In this document: piece by piece, positions 15,893 through 24,327 of the stretch
Position numbering within the stretch: position 1 is the first letter of the stretch
Layout of the letters: every line of letters begins with the position of its first letter
DNA from: Tropicimonas sp. IMCC6043
GTDB lineage: Bacteria; Pseudomonadota; Alphaproteobacteria; Rhodobacterales; Rhodobacteraceae
Length of the DNA: 46,532 nucleotides
Direction: 5' to 3'
Assembly (NCBI RefSeq): GCF_004146235.1
Contig: NZ_SELO01000030.1
Span: 1 to 46,532, forward strand
Program-made: the position numbers and the translations under genes
The notes under the pieces: model-generated
Seen by the model: the letters and a program-made list of their open reading frames with translations, nothing else
The model's database searches: none
Told to the model about the DNA's origin: nothing

Positions 15893-16270
15893 GTGTTTTC
15901 CTCTCCCGTTGTTGCGGCGGCGCTTTGAACGAACCGGTCACCGCAGACTCCGTCATGCAGTTTCAGGTTTGTTTCGTATTGGCGGCTCGCATCGGGCCGG
16001 CGCCTGCCGTAGTGTTGTTGGCTCAATGGCAAGCAGGCCAATGCCGTTTTCGAATTTGTCTATTCTCGGAGGGCATCGGCAAATCGGGTTTCGGGTATGC
16101 CGCCCCCCGGTCGGCGGGTCATGACAAATTGACATCGCTTGATCCGGATACGGCATTTGCGGCGGGCCGGAGAATGGGCTTCGTTGAGCCAAAGCGGCAC
16201 GCAGCCGGCCGGTGGAAGGCTGGCAAGTCCGGAGTCGCGGATCGGACCCAGGACAACAGGATGAACCAGC
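15893..16270. promoter_or_regulatory. Divergent promoter region, transporter operon / amidohydrolase
   Basis: These 378 bases separate the two divergent starts and contain no gene. A TTGACA hexamer at 16129-16134 on the plus strand could be a -35 for the amidohydrolase gene; TGACA occurs twice there in direct repeat with 8-base spacing (16122 and 16130). A block around 16040-16080 carries AATGCCG and, 20-odd bases on, GGGCAT with CGGCA, a loose inverted arrangement. None of these has been tied to a regulator. Confidence 0.4.
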
Positions 16271-17416
16271 ATGTATGATCTGCTCCTCAAAGGCGGCCGG
16301 GTGGTTGATCCGTCGCAGGACATGGACGGGACGTTCGACGTCGCCTTTGCCGGCGGCAAGGTCGCGGCAGTCGAGGCCGGGATCGACGCCGCCCGGGCGA
16401 CGGATGTGCGTGACGTCACGGGAAAGATCGTGAGCCCCGGCCTTATCGACCTGCACACCCATGTCTACTGGGGCGGAACTTCTCTGGGGGTTGACGCGGA
16501 GACGGTTGCGCGCCGCAGCGGCACCACCACATTCGTCGATGCGGGAAGCGCCGGACCCGGAAACCTCGCCGGCTTCCGGAAGCACGTGATCGAGCCCTCC
16601 GCGCCCCGCATCCTGGCCTATCTCAACATTTCCTTCGCCGGGATCTTCGGGTTTTCCAAAACCGTGATGGTCGGCGAATGTGAAAACCTGCGGCTGCTCG
16701 ACGCGCGCGAATGCCTGCGCGTTGCGCGCGAGAACCTCGATATCCTCGTGGGAATGAAGGCCCGCGTCGGCGCCCGGGCCGGGGGAAACTCCGGCATGGC
16801 GCCCCTGTCGCTTGCCATCGAGGTCGCCGACGCGCTCGGCCTGCCGGTGATGGCCCATATCGACAACCCGCCGCCGACCCGCGAAGAGGTCCTGGCGGCG
16901 TTGCGCCCCGGCGACATCCTCACCCATTGCTTCCGACCGTTCCCCAACGCACCGATCCACGGTGACCGCACGATCCGGCAGGAGATCCTGGACGCGCGCG
17001 AACGCGGCATCATCTTCGACATCGGCCATGGTTATGGCGGGTTCAGCTTCGAATCCGGGGTGGTGATGCTGGAAGAGGGGATCAAGCCCGACGTGCTCAG
17101 CAGCGACATCCACGTGCTCTGCGTCGATGGACCCGCCTACGATGTGCTGGCAGTGATGTCCAAGTTCATGGCGCTCGGGATGAGCCTGACCGAGGTGATT
17201 GCGGCGACCACGGTCAATCCGGCAAAAGCGGTGCGGCGCGACGATATCGGGACGCTCAAGGTCGGGTCGGCCGGCGACGCGACCATCATCGAGGAGGTCG
17301 GCGGCCGCTTCACCCATACCGATGCCGTCGGCGAGACCGTCACCACGGACAGGCAGCTGGAACATCGCGGGATCGTCATCGGCGGCGCCTGGTGGCAGGA
17401 CGCCGTTTCAGCCTGA
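16271..17416 (+). CDS. COG3964-type amidohydrolase/deacetylase (paralogue 1)
   Basis: This is a 381-residue metal-dependent hydrolase of the amidohydrolase superfamily, often misnamed dihydroorotase. The binuclear site is visible: His62 and His64 (LIDLHTHVYWGG), the lysine that is usually carbamylated, Lys163 (GMKARVG), His196 (MAHIDN), His219 (LTHCFRP) and Asp279 (SDIHV). The C-terminal strands complete the small beta-sandwich. Within this COG a characterised Agrobacterium member hydrolyses acetyl-(R)-mandelate-like esters of D-2-hydroxyacids, which would fit the D-2-hydroxyacid dehydrogenases in the divergent operon; extension to this protein is inference. It begins a plus-strand unit with two PLP enzymes, divergent from the system 1 transporter operon. 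Confidence 0.88.
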   Translation: MYDLLLKGGRVVDPSQDMDGTFDVAFAGGKVAAVEAGIDAARATDVRDVTGKIVSPGLIDLHTHVYWGGTSLGVDAETVARRSGTTTFVDAGSAGPGNLAGFRKHVIEPSAPRILAYLNISFAGIFGFSKTVMVGECENLRLLDARECLRVARENLDILVGMKARVGARAGGNSGMAPLSLAIEVADALGLPVMAHIDNPPPTREEVLAALRPGDILTHCFRPFPNAPIHGDRTIRQEILDARERGIIFDIGHGYGGFSFESGVVMLEEGIKPDVLSSDIHVLCVDGPAYDVLAVMSKFMALGMSLTEVIAATTVNPAKAVRRDDIGTLKVGSAGDATIIEEVGGRFTHTDAVGETVTTDRQLEHRGIVIGGAWWQDAVSA

Positions 17417-17471
17417 ACGCCACAAGCTGACCCAATCCAATCCGGTCCATGCATTTCTTTGGAGCCTTCTT

Positions 17472-18596
17472 ATGACGCAATGCCCCGCTGCCCGCATCGG
17501 TGACACGCTGGACGACATCGACACGCCGGCGCTGGTTGTCGATCTCGACGCGCTCGAATCCAATATCGAGCACATGGCCGCCTTTACGGCCGCGAACGGC
17601 ATCCGTCTGCGGCCACATGCCAAGACTCACAAGTGTTCGGCGGTTGCTCGGCTCCAGATCGCGGCCGGCGCAGTGGGAATCTGCTGCCAGAAGGTAAGCG
17701 AGGCCGAGGCCATGGCAAATGCCGGGATTACTGACATTCTGGTCAGCAACGAGGTGGTCGGTTCGCGGAAGCTGGAGAGGCTGGCGGCCCTGTCAAAGCG
17801 CGTCACCGTCGCGGTTTGCGCCGACAATGCAGAGAACGTCGATGCGATCGACGCGGCGGCCGCCGAATACGACACGACGCTGACCGTTCTGGTCGAGGTC
17901 GATGTCGGCGGCGGGCGCTGCGGCGTACGGCCCGGCGAGGAAGCCCGCGACCTCGCCCTGCACATTGCCGCCGCACCGAACCTGCGCTTCGGCGGGATCC
18001 AAGCCTATCACGGGCCGGCCCAGCATGTTCGAGACCATGCCGAGCGCGGGCAGAAGATCGCCGCCGCGACCGAAGCGTTGCGCGCCTCGCTGGACCTGCT
18101 GACGGCCGAGGGACTGGAATGCGACATCATCGGCGGGGCGGGCACGGGAAGCTACGTCTTCGAAACTTCGAGCGGGTTGTGGAACGAGCTTCAGGTCGGG
18201 TCCTATGTCTTCATGGACCATGACTACGCGCTCAATTTCGGGGAGACCGGCGGCCCGGTCGACACCTTTCGCCACAGCCTGACGATCCGCACAACGGTGA
18301 TGAGCGCGCCCACGCCGACCATGGTCGCGACGGATGCGGGACTGAAGGCCTACACAACCGATTGTGGGCTTCCGGCCCTGGTAAATTTGCCGGAAGGCAA
18401 GGTCTTCAAGGCCGCGGACGAGCACACGATGATCTCGTTCGAAACGCCCGAGGCCCGGCCGGCCATGGGCGCGGTGCTCTCGCTGATACCGGGGCATTGC
18501 GATCCGACCGTCAACCTTCACGACTGGATCGTCGGCGTGCGGAACGGGCGGGTGGAGTGCTTATGGCCGGTGGATGCGCGCGGCGCGGTGTTCTGA
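17472..18596 (+). CDS. Fold-III PLP enzyme, D-threonine aldolase/D-serine dehydratase family (1)
   Basis: This 374-residue enzyme combines an alanine-racemase-like N-terminal barrel with a D-serine dehydratase-like C-terminal domain. It starts with IDTPALVVDLDALESNI, and the PLP lysine is Lys51 in RPHAKTHK. The C-terminal metal motif is GHCD (His342, Asp344), in the H-x-D pattern of D-threonine aldolases, unlike H-x-C of D-serine dehydratases. Likely reactions are retro-aldol cleavage of a D-3-hydroxy amino acid, or dehydration. The ATG at 17472 has GGAG nine bases upstream; longer in-frame extensions overlap the amidohydrolase gene antisensibly and were rejected. It is followed after 123 bases by a second member of the family. 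Confidence 0.87.
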   Translation: MTQCPAARIGDTLDDIDTPALVVDLDALESNIEHMAAFTAANGIRLRPHAKTHKCSAVARLQIAAGAVGICCQKVSEAEAMANAGITDILVSNEVVGSRKLERLAALSKRVTVAVCADNAENVDAIDAAAAEYDTTLTVLVEVDVGGGRCGVRPGEEARDLALHIAAAPNLRFGGIQAYHGPAQHVRDHAERGQKIAAATEALRASLDLLTAEGLECDIIGGAGTGSYVFETSSGLWNELQVGSYVFMDHDYALNFGETGGPVDTFRHSLTIRTTVMSAPTPTMVATDAGLKAYTTDCGLPALVNLPEGKVFKAADEHTMISFETPEARPAMGAVLSLIPGHCDPTVNLHDWIVGVRNGRVECLWPVDARGAVF

Positions 18597-18719
18597 GCCG
18601 AAACGGCGTTGCCGGCGGAAACTCCTGCGGGTGCGGTGGAGCGCTCTCTGCCGACGAGAGATGCGCGAGTTGCGGACCGCTCTGGTTCGGAAGTTAATGG
18701 ATTTGGGGAGGGAACCAGC

Positions 18720-19778
18720 ATGATCTTTGACGAAATCGACACGCCTGGCGTCCTGGTCGACCTGGACAAGGCGGAAGCCAATATCCGGGCGTTTCAATCC
18801 TATGCCGACAGTCACGGGCTGAAAGTCCGCCCGCATATCAAGACCCACAAGCTGCCGATGATCGCGGCCTATCAGGTGGCCGAGGGAGCGGTGGGGATCA
18901 CCTGCCAGAAGGTCTCAGAGGCAGAGGCGATGATTGCGGGTGGCGGCGTGTCTGACGTGATGCTCACCTACAACATCATCGGTGAGCGGAAACTCCGCCG
19001 GCTTCGAACTCTTTCGGAGACTGTCCGGCTCTCGGTGGTTGCCGACAATGCAGACGTGGCGCGCGGCCTGAGCGCGGCTTTCGAAGACGCCGCTCGACCG
19101 CTCGACGTTCTCGTGGAGTGCAATACCGGGGCGGATCGCTGCGGCGTCGGCACGCCGGAGGCCGCGACGGAACTGGCGAGGGAGATCGAGACCCTTCCGG
19201 GCATCCGCTTTGCCGGCCTCATGACTTACCCGCCCTCCGGCAAGCCGCAGGCGGTCGCGGCATGGCTCGGTCGCGCGAAGGAGTTGATCGAAGCGGCGGG
19301 CATCGCCGTTCCGGTCATCTCGTCCGGTGGTTCGCCCGACATGTGGAACGCACACGAGATGCCTCTGGCGACCGAATACCGGATCGGGACCTATGCCTAT
19401 AACGACGGCTTCCTGGTCGGGCAGGGAACCTGCACCTGGGACGACTGCGCCCTGACGGTGCTCGCCACCGTTGTCTCCGTTCCCGCCGGGAACCGCGCCG
19501 TGATCGACGCCGGCTCCAAGGTCCTGACTTCCGACCTGCTTGGTCTCACCGGGCACGGCCATGTGCTCGGGCGCCCCGACCTCATGATCGACCGGCTCAG
19601 CGAGGAACATGGCCGGATCGTTTCGGAGGGGCCGATCGGATTGTCGGTCGGCGAGCGGGTGCGGATCGTGCCAAACCACGCCTGCGTGGTCTCGAACATG
19701 CTCGACCAGGTCGAACTCGTCCGCGGCGAGGAATATCTGGGGCCCACGCCAGTGGTCGCTCGCGGAAAGGTCTGGTGA
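18720..19778 (+). CDS. Fold-III PLP enzyme, D-threonine aldolase/D-serine dehydratase family (2)
   Basis: This is a 352-residue paralogue of the preceding gene. IDTPGVLVDLDKAEANI opens the barrel, Lys41 in RPHIKTHK should carry PLP, and the C-terminal motif PNHAC (His320, Cys322) matches the H-x-C zinc ligands of eukaryotic-type D-serine dehydratase and many D-threonine aldolase-like proteins. Strong Shine-Dalgarno GGGGAGGG precedes the ATG at 18720. With its neighbour it likely forms a pair with different D-amino-acid specificity. It is the last gene of the plus-strand unit and ends 30 bases before the convergent second amidohydrolase. Confidence 0.87.
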   Translation: MIFDEIDTPGVLVDLDKAEANIRAFQSYADSHGLKVRPHIKTHKLPMIAAYQVAEGAVGITCQKVSEAEAMIAGGGVSDVMLTYNIIGERKLRRLRTLSETVRLSVVADNADVARGLSAAFEDAARPLDVLVECNTGADRCGVGTPEAATELAREIETLPGIRFAGLMTYPPSGKPQAVAAWLGRAKELIEAAGIAVPVISSGGSPDMWNAHEMPLATEYRIGTYAYNDGFLVGQGTCTWDDCALTVLATVVSVPAGNRAVIDAGSKVLTSDLLGLTGHGHVLGRPDLMIDRLSEEHGRIVSEGPIGLSVGERVRIVPNHACVVSNMLDQVELVRGEEYLGPTPVVARGKVW

Positions 19779-19784
19779 GACGTC

Positions 19785-19799
19785 GCGCGCCCGGCGCGC
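19785..19799. terminator. GC-rich hairpin between convergent genes
   Basis: GCGCGC-CCG-GCGCGC is a perfect 6-bp stem in the 30-base gap between the stop codons of two convergent units. It lacks a T-tract on either strand, so intrinsic termination is uncertain, but the position suits a bidirectional stop or block. Confidence 0.3.
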
Positions 19800-19808
19800 C
19801 GCCGCCGC

Positions 19809-20960
19809 TCAGTCGCCGGTCGCTCCCGGCTTCGCGAACCACTTTCCGCCGATGACACAGCCCTCTGCGAAGATCCTCTGATCGCTCGTCGTCACTTCGC
19901 CCAGAACGTCTTCGAGATCGAAACTCCCGCTTCGCAGCGACAGCACGGAGGCGTCGCCTTCGGACCCGGGCCGCAGCGACCCGAGTTGCGGCCGGCGAAG
20001 GGCTTGGGCCGGCGCCTCGGTCGCGGCGCGGACGATTTCGGGGAGATCCATTCCGAGCGGCAGGAATTTCGACATGGTCGTCACTAGGTCATAGGCGGGA
20101 CCGTCGATGCAGAGGGCGTGGACGTCCGACGAGATGACGTCGGGCGGGAACCCTGCCGCCATCATCCCGCGTGCGGTCTTCCAGCCGAAGGAGCCCATCC
20201 CATGGCCGATATCGAAGATCACGCCGCGCTCGCGCGCAGCGATGACCGCCGACTTGACCATCCCGTCGCGTGAGAGCGGCGCGTTGGGGAAGGGCCGGAA
20301 ACAGTGAGTCAGGATGTCCCCCGGTCGGAGCATGTCCACCACCGCCTCATAGCTCGGCGGCGGCTCGTCGATGTGGCACATGAGCGGCAGGCCGGTCTCG
20401 TCGGCAACCTGCAGCGCGATGATCAGCGGGTCGATGCCCGAGGGACCGGAGGCATGGTGGCCGACGCGGACCTTGATGCCGATGATGTTCTCGGGGTCCG
20501 AGGCCGCGACCTCGACAGCCTCTCGTGCCGCCATAAGCCGCATGTCGTGGCTTTCACCGACCATGACACTGCGCGAGAAGCCGAAGATGCCCGCGAAGGA
20601 CACATGCAGATAGGCGAGGATGCGCGATCCGGCCTGCTCAATGACATGCCTCCGGAAGCCCGGGTAGTTGCCCGGCCCGGCACTGCCGGTGTCGACCGCC
20701 GTGGTGACGGCCGACGTCCGGGCGAATGCCTCGGCGTCGATCCCGAGCGAGGTGCCGCCCCAGTAGACATGGGTGTGCAGGTCGATCAGGCCCGGCGTGA
20801 CGATCCGCCCGCTGAGATCGGAGATCTCTCGTGCGTCGTTCCCCAGCCCCTCGCCGACCGCGGCGACCTTGCCGTCCTGGAAGGCGACGTCCTGGACCCC
20901 GTCGATACCCTGCGACGGGTCGATCACGCGAGCGTTGCGGAGAAGGAGGTCGAACGTCAT
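19809..20960 (-). CDS. COG3964-type amidohydrolase/deacetylase (paralogue 2)
   Basis: This 383-residue enzyme is strongly similar to the protein at 16271 along its whole length, including DLHTHVYWGGTSLG, SFAGIFGFS, GIKVRVG, CHIDEPPP, LTHCFRPFPNAP and SSDVHALCIDGPAYD. All metal ligands and the bridging lysine are kept. Differences in the loop after the third histidine-containing block suggest a different acyl or acid substrate. It is the last gene of the second long minus-strand operon, 57 bases after RidA, so each of the two peptide-type transporters is linked with one such hydrolase: one divergent, one co-transcribed. Confidence 0.88.
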   Translation of the reverse strand: MTFDLLLRNARVIDPSQGIDGVQDVAFQDGKVAAVGEGLGNDAREISDLSGRIVTPGLIDLHTHVYWGGTSLGIDAEAFARTSAVTTAVDTGSAGPGNYPGFRRHVIEQAGSRILAYLHVSFAGIFGFSRSVMVGESHDMRLMAAREAVEVAASDPENIIGIKVRVGHHASGPSGIDPLIIALQVADETGLPLMCHIDEPPPSYEAVVDMLRPGDILTHCFRPFPNAPLSRDGMVKSAVIAARERGVIFDIGHGMGSFGWKTARGMMAAGFPPDVISSDVHALCIDGPAYDLVTTMSKFLPLGMDLPEIVRAATEAPAQALRRPQLGSLRPGSEGDASVLSLRSGSFDLEDVLGEVTTSDQRIFAEGCVIGGKWFAKPGATGD

Positions 20961-21017
20961 TGGCGGAGTCCTTGCAAGGGTTTCTCAGGTGCGGTTCGGT
21001 CGGTCGCGCGAGGCCGC

Positions 21018-21383
21018 TCAGGCAGGCTTGTAGGCGACGGCCTCGATCTCGACCGCAATGTCGATCATCAGCCGCGATTCCGCGGTAGACCGCGCCGGCG
21101 GCTCGGACGGGAAAGACTCGGCATAAGCCTCGTTGAACGCGGCAAAGTCATCGCGGTCGCGCAGCCAGACCGTCGTCTTGACCACATCGGCAAGCGTGCA
21201 ACCGGCGAGCGCAAGACAGGCTTCGATATTCTTCAGGACCTGCCGCGTTTCGGCCTGAACGCCGCCCGGGACGACTTTGCCGTCCGCACCGACAGGCACC
21301 TGTCCCGAAACGAAAACGAAATCGCCGCAGCGAACCGCCGGCGAAAGCGGCACATGCGAGCTGCCGAAACATTCCTTGGTCAT
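21018..21383 (-). CDS. RidA-family enamine/imine deaminase
   Basis: This is a 121-residue RidA/YjgF family protein, the usual length. Family features are SGQVPVGADGKVVPGGVQAETRQVLKNI and the C-terminal PPARSTAESRLMIDIAVEIEAVAY, with Arg98 and Glu113 at the positions that bind the carboxylate and activate water. RidA hydrolyses reactive 2-aminoacrylate and related imines released by PLP dehydratases, which fits the fold-III PLP enzymes next door. AAGGAG sits six bases before the ATG. It lies in the minus-strand operon between the DppF-like ATPase (147-base gap) and the amidohydrolase. Confidence 0.9.
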   Translation of the reverse strand: MTKECFGSSHVPLSPAVRCGDFVFVSGQVPVGADGKVVPGGVQAETRQVLKNIEACLALAGCTLADVVKTTVWLRDRDDFAAFNEAYAESFPSEPPARSTAESRLMIDIAVEIEAVAYKPA

Positions 21384-21530
21384 GGGTATCTCCTTGTTGA
21401 GTCAGATTGGTTGAGGCGGTTGCTCGGGCGCGCGGTGAAGAATCGGCCCGATGCCGCCGTCATACGAATGGACAATCCCGCGTCGTTCTGGCGCGCCGGA
21501 CGCCGGGGAGCAATCGCTATCGGCATCTCG

Positions 21531-22496
21531 TCAGGCATGGTGGCAAGCGACCTTGCGTCCGTCGCCGGCATCGGTGAGTTCCGGCCGGGTGCTTCGGCAG
21601 AGATCGCTCGCCATCGGACAGCGGTCGTGGAAGGCGCAGCCCGTGACATCGGAGAACCGGCTCGGCGGCTCGCCCTTTTCGATCCCGCCGGCAATCCGCT
21701 TGACCGGATCGATGCGGGGAACCGAGGCGATGAGGAGCTGAGTGTAGGGATGTCGCGGCGCGGCGAAGAGCTCGGGGCCATCGGCCAGTTCGACGAGGTT
21801 GCCCATATACATCACGGCGACCCGGTCGCTGATCTGGGCCACCACGCCGAGGTCGTGAGAGATGAACATGAGCGTCAGGCCCATCTCCTCCTTCAGATCG
21901 GCCAGCAGGTTGAGCACCTGCGCCTGGATCGAGACGTCGAGGGCCGATACCGGCTCGTCCGCAATGATGAGTTCCGGCGTCGGCAACAGCGCGCGGGCGA
22001 TGCCGACCCGCTGCCGCTGGCCTCCGCTGAGTTGGTGCGGGAAGCGGGCGGCAAAACTCGGATCGAGTCCGACCTGGGTCAGCGTTTTCGCGATGCGATC
22101 GTCCCGGTCCTGGCGGTTTTTGAAGACGCCGTGGATGTCACCGGTCTCGGCGACGGAATCGCCGATGGACCGCCGCGGGTTGAGCGATGCGTAGGGATCC
22201 TGGAAAACCATGCGGACCTTGAGACGCAGCTCCCGCATCCGCCTGGAATCGGTCGTGAAGATATCCTTGCCGTCGAGTTCCGCGCTTCCGCCGTCGGCCT
22301 GGGTCAGCCGGATGATCGTCCGCCCGATCGTCGTCTTGCCACATCCGGTTTCGCCGACGATGCCAAGGGTCTCGCCACGGCGGATGTCGAGAGACACGTC
22401 GTTGACCGCACGCACAGCATAGGTCTTTCCCTTGCGTCGCGCCGTGAAGGTCTTCTGCAGCCGTTTCAGTGAGAGAATGGTGTCCTGCTGAGTCAT
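21531..22496 (-). CDS. Peptide-type ABC transporter ATPase, DppF-like (system 2)
   Basis: This is a 321-residue ATPase. Walker A is GETGCGKT (48-55), signature LSGGQRQR (156-163), Walker B with ELIIADEPVSALD. The C-terminal oligopeptide domain has CAFHDRCPMASDLC. ATG at 22496 overlaps the stop of the DppD-like gene as TAATG, which decides the start over an upstream ATG. It powers the second peptide-type importer together with the DppD-like subunit. Its Walker B region is standard, unlike its system 1 counterpart. Confidence 0.92.
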   Translation of the reverse strand: MTQQDTILSLKRLQKTFTARRKGKTYAVRAVNDVSLDIRRGETLGIVGETGCGKTTIGRTIIRLTQADGGSAELDGKDIFTTDSRRMRELRLKVRMVFQDPYASLNPRRSIGDSVAETGDIHGVFKNRQDRDDRIAKTLTQVGLDPSFAARFPHQLSGGQRQRVGIARALLPTPELIIADEPVSALDVSIQAQVLNLLADLKEEMGLTLMFISHDLGVVAQISDRVAVMYMGNLVELADGPELFAAPRHPYTQLLIASVPRIDPVKRIAGGIEKGEPPSRFSDVTGCAFHDRCPMASDLCRSTRPELTDAGDGRKVACHHA

Positions 22497-23464
22497 TATG
22501 CCCCCCGCGAGATTGGGAAGTGGCACTCCGCGAAATGTCGTGCGCCCTCTGTCACGCGCGTCGGCGCGTCGTCCGAGCAGATCGCCTGCGCATGGCTGCA
22601 TCGCGGGGCGAACCGGCAGCCGTGGGTGATCTCGCCCGGCTTCGGCGCCTGGCCGGGGATGGTCTGGAAACGCCGGTGACCGGCGGACGGGTCCGGCACG
22701 CAGCCCATTAGCCCGGCCGTGTAGGGATGAAGCGGGGTGTTAAAGAGGCGTTCGACGGGGCCGGTCTCGACGATCTTTCCGCCATACATCACCGCGACGC
22801 TGTCGGCGAGTTCGGAGACCACACCGAGATCGTGGGTGATGAAGAGGACGCCCATGTCGAACGTATCGCAGAGCTCGCGGATCAGGCTGAGCACCTGAAG
22901 CTGCACGGTCACGTCCAGCGCCGTCGTCGGCTCGTCCGCGATCAGCGCCTGCGGGCGGCAGGCAAGGGCGATCGCGATCATCACCCGCTGCCGCATGCCA
23001 CCCGACAACTCGTGCGGATAGGCGTTGAGTTGCAGCCGCGCGTCAGGGATGCGGACCATGTCGAGCAGTTCCTGCGCGCGGTTGCGCGCAGTGACGCCGG
23101 TGGAGCCGTCATGCACCCGCACCGCCTCGACGATCTGTTCGCCGATCGGCAGGACCGGGTTGAGCGACGTCATCGGCTCCTGGAAGATCATCGCCACGCC
23201 GCCATGGCCACGCTCGACCCGGAGATAAGGTGGCTCCTCGGTGATGTCGGCGCCGTCGAGTTCGATCGAGCCGCCGCGCACCCAGAGCTGCGGGTGCGGC
23301 AGCAGCCCCATCACGGCAAGCGAGGTTATGCTCTTGCCACTGCCGGATTCCCCGACAAGGCCCAGCACCTTGCCGCGTTCGATCTCGAAGGAGACATCGG
23401 AGACGATGTCGATCTGGGCGGAGCCCTTGCCACCCGACACCACCAGATTGCGCACGCTCAGCAT
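22496..23464 (-). CDS. Peptide-type ABC transporter ATPase, DppD-like (system 2)
   Basis: This is a 322-residue ATPase with Walker A GESGSGKS (38-45), Q-loop [10 protein letters not shown], signature LSGGMRQR (153-160) and Walker [13 protein letters not shown]. The C-terminus carries [14 protein letters not shown]. The start at 23464 directly follows the DppC-like stop (2-base gap) and begins with the first strand of the ABC fold; the long upstream frame overlapping the permease is antisense-like and was dropped. It is coupled to the DppF-like gene by TAATG. Confidence 0.92.
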   Translation of the reverse strand: MLSVRNLVVSGGKGSAQIDIVSDVSFEIERGKVLGLVGESGSGKSITSLAVMGLLPHPQLWVRGGSIELDGADITEEPPYLRVERGHGGVAMIFQEPMTSLNPVLPIGEQIVEAVRVHDGSTGVTARNRAQELLDMVRIPDARLQLNAYPHELSGGMRQRVMIAIALACRPQALIADEPTTALDVTVQLQVLSLIRELCDTFDMGVLFITHDLGVVSELADSVAVMYGGKIVETGPVERLFNTPLHPYTAGLMGCVPDPSAGHRRFQTIPGQAPKPGEITHGCRFAPRCSHAQAICSDDAPTRVTEGARHFAECHFPISRGA

Positions 23465-23466
23465 CT

Positions 23467-24327
23467 CTATCGTCCCTTGTTGCCGAGCATCTCGCGGAAG
23501 CGCGGGTCCATCCGGTCGCGCAGGGCGTCGCCGACGAGGTTGAGGGAAAAGGCGGTCAGCACGATCATCAGGCCGGGATAGAACAGCAGCCATGGTGCGC
23601 GCGTGATGTAGATACGCGATTCCGCGAGCATGTTGCCCCAGCTCGGGATCTCCGGCGGTGCGCCGAGCCCGAGGAAATCCAGCGAGGCGGCGCCGAGCTG
23701 GGCGAAGGCGAAGACGAAGCTCGCCTGCACCAGCAAGGGCGAGATCATGTTGGGCAGCATGTGCTTGCGGATCACCCAGAGGGTGCTGGCGCCCATAGAA
23801 CTCGCTGCCTCGACATAGGTCTCCTCCCGGAGCCGCAGCGACACCCCGTAAGTGATACGGGCGGTGGTGGTCAGGTAGACCATGCCGATCGCCAGGATCG
23901 CGTTGACCACGCTCTGGCCGAGGATGACGATCAGCCCGAGCGCCATCAGCAGCGAGGGGAAGGCCATCATCACGTCGACCATTCGCATGAGCACCCGCCC
24001 GAGGCGCGGGAAGAGCGCCGAGAGGATGCCGATGGGCACGCCGGTCGCGAGCGCGAAGCTGACCACGCCGACGCCGATCAGCAGCGCGAGGCGGGAGCCA
24101 TAGATCACCCGGCTGAAAGTGTCGCGCCCGAAATGGTCGGTGCCGAACCAGTGCTCCCAACTCGGCGGGCTGAGCCGGTTGACCGGTTCGATCTGTTCCG
24201 GCGGATAGGGCACGAGGGCGTTCGCACCGAGCGCCGCGACGATGATGACGACGAGGTAGACGAGGCCGATCAGGGCGACAGGCCGCGACGCGAAAAAATC
24301 GAAGAAGGGGCGGAGCGAGCGGGTCAT
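23467..24327 (-). CDS. Peptide-type ABC transporter permease, DppC-like (system 2)
   Basis: This is a 286-residue inner-membrane permease. The pattern SPPSWEHWFGTDHFGRDTFSRVIYGSR is the DppC hallmark after the first helix, and VEAASSMGASTLWVIRKHMLPN is the coupling loop. Its ATG overlaps the DppB-like stop by 4 bases. It forms the pore with the DppB-like subunit of the second system. Confidence 0.92.
   Translation of the reverse strand: MTRSLRPFFDFFASRPVALIGLVYLVVIIVAALGANALVPYPPEQIEPVNRLSPPSWEHWFGTDHFGRDTFSRVIYGSRLALLIGVGVVSFALATGVPIGILSALFPRLGRVLMRMVDVMMAFPSLLMALGLIVILGQSVVNAILAIGMVYLTTTARITYGVSLRLREETYVEAASSMGASTLWVIRKHMLPNMISPLLVQASFVFAFAQLGAASLDFLGLGAPPEIPSWGNMLAESRIYITRAPWLLFYPGLMIVLTAFSLNLVGDALRDRMDPRFREMLGNKGR

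Noticed and set aside
21384..21540. Possible ~50-residue peptide between the DppF-like gene and RidA on the minus strand
   Set aside because: The ATG overlaps the DppF-like stop, but no Shine-Dalgarno belongs to it, the sequence resembles nothing and the gap is better read as an untranslated spacer with the RidA ribosome binding site.
20304..22472. A 722-residue open frame on the plus strand
   Set aside because: It is antisense to the amidohydrolase, RidA and DppF-like genes, all of which have intact motifs, and its own translation is rich in Asp/Arg/His/Gly without domains.
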